DNA of 64,000 nucleotides, from NCBI RefSeq assembly GCF_002931075.1, contig NZ_PSTQ01000001.1:186001-250000 (forward strand), read 5' to 3'. This DNA comes from Pseudoclavibacter sp. AY1F1 (GTDB taxonomy: Bacteria; Actinomycetota; Actinomycetes; Actinomycetales; Microbacteriaceae). Shown here one piece after another: positions 63,715 to 64,000 of the stretch (position 1 is the first letter of the stretch; every line of letters begins with the position of its first letter). The translations under genes and the position numbers were made by a program. Under the pieces are notes generated by a model. That model ran no database searches. It saw only the letters and a list, made by a program, of their open reading frames with translations, and was not told the DNA's origin.

Positions 63715-64000
63715 GCACCCTCATGGCCCTCGACTTCACGGGCCGCGACGTCCTCATCGTGGGAGCGGGCGCCGTCTCCGCGAGGCGAGCACAGAAGTTC
63801 GTCACGGCAGGCGCATCCGTCACCGTCGTCGCCCCCGAACTCGGCGGCACCCTCGGCGGTCTCGTCGCCGACGGCCTCGTCACCTGGCTCGACGAACCCG
63901 TGCGAGCCGCGCACCTCGATGGGGCCTGGTTCGTGCACACCGCGACCGGCGACAAGGCCACCGACCTCCTCGTCGCCGAATGGGCGAACGAGCGCCGCGT
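63711..64000 (+). CDS. siroheme synthase / precorrin-2 dehydrogenase, 3' part beyond window
   Basis: The first 96 codons of an NAD-dependent precorrin-2 dehydrogenase (CysG/Met8-type N-terminus): MALDFTGRDVLIVGAGAVSARRAQKFVTAGASVTVVAPEL is the Rossmann start, followed by WLDEPVRAAHLDGAWFVHTATGDKATD. It makes the siroheme needed by NirB, and its coupling to nirD fits. Whether it continues into a uroporphyrinogen methyltransferase (as in CysG) cannot be seen. Confidence 0.88.
   Translation, partial: MSTLMALDFTGRDVLIVGAGAVSARRAQKFVTAGASVTVVAPELGGTLGGLVADGLVTWLDEPVRAAHLDGAWFVHTATGDKATDLLVAEWANERR

Overview
The window is high-GC actinobacterial DNA, most likely from a member of the Microbacteriaceae. 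The reasons are a protein O-mannosyltransferase divergent from rsmI followed by metG, tatD and ksgA, a tRNA-Gln next to glmU-prs, a DUF222/HNH protein of the 13E12 type, frequent GTG starts, and sugar ABC operons without their own ATPase. The genus cannot be named from sequence alone.

Region by region. From 1 to 5.7 kb lie a partial HrpA helicase, an aldo/keto reductase, a decayed reading frame, a Vat/CatB-like acetyltransferase and a zinc-ribbon protein of unknown function. From 5.7 to 11.9 kb is a conserved housekeeping block (protein mannosyltransferase, RsmI, MetG, TatD, KsgA). From 12 to 21.8 kb is an accessory stretch: paired unknown proteins, a DUF1349 protein, a GNAT enzyme with a tiny coupled upstream frame, two luciferase-like monooxygenases, an M20 peptidase, a TipA-like MerR regulator with a textbook 19-bp-spacer promoter, a repeat-filled gap and two tandem sibling proteins, one a lipoprotein. 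Housekeeping genes resume from 21.8 to 27.6 kb (ABC-F protein, MarR, SnoaL-like protein, tRNA-Gln, GlmU, Prs), followed by a CPBP protease and an HD protein.

From 29.2 to 58 kb the window is dominated by carbohydrate use. A LacI-led operon pairs an LplABC-type importer with a cytoplasmic GH32 beta-fructosidase. A ROK repressor is divergent from a CUT1 importer plus GH13 alpha-glucosidase. A GH42 beta-galactosidase is divergent from an aldo/keto reductase. A TetR regulator and GH78 alpha-L-rhamnosidase are divergent from an MFS transporter and GH1 beta-glucosidase. Between these lie an old yellow enzyme, the HNH protein, an SDR, an AlkA-type glycosylase, a VOC/MarR pair with twin palindromic operators, and an Asp23-family protein with a tiny basic neighbour.

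From 58 to 64 kb are a CorA transporter, a membrane-anchored alpha/beta hydrolase, and a nitrite assimilation operon (nirB, nirD, then the start of a siroheme-synthesis dehydrogenase). The last is preceded by a GlnR-like box and a 12-residue upstream reading frame whose stop overlaps the nirB start.

The best leads are the control regions: the MerR promoter, the twin TGTCAG-N4-CTGACA sites, the TetR dyad, the nirB leader, a perfect hairpin between a solute-binding gene and GH32, and the unexplained 62-bp repeats at 20.7-20.9 kb. No single unmistakably novel system was found.
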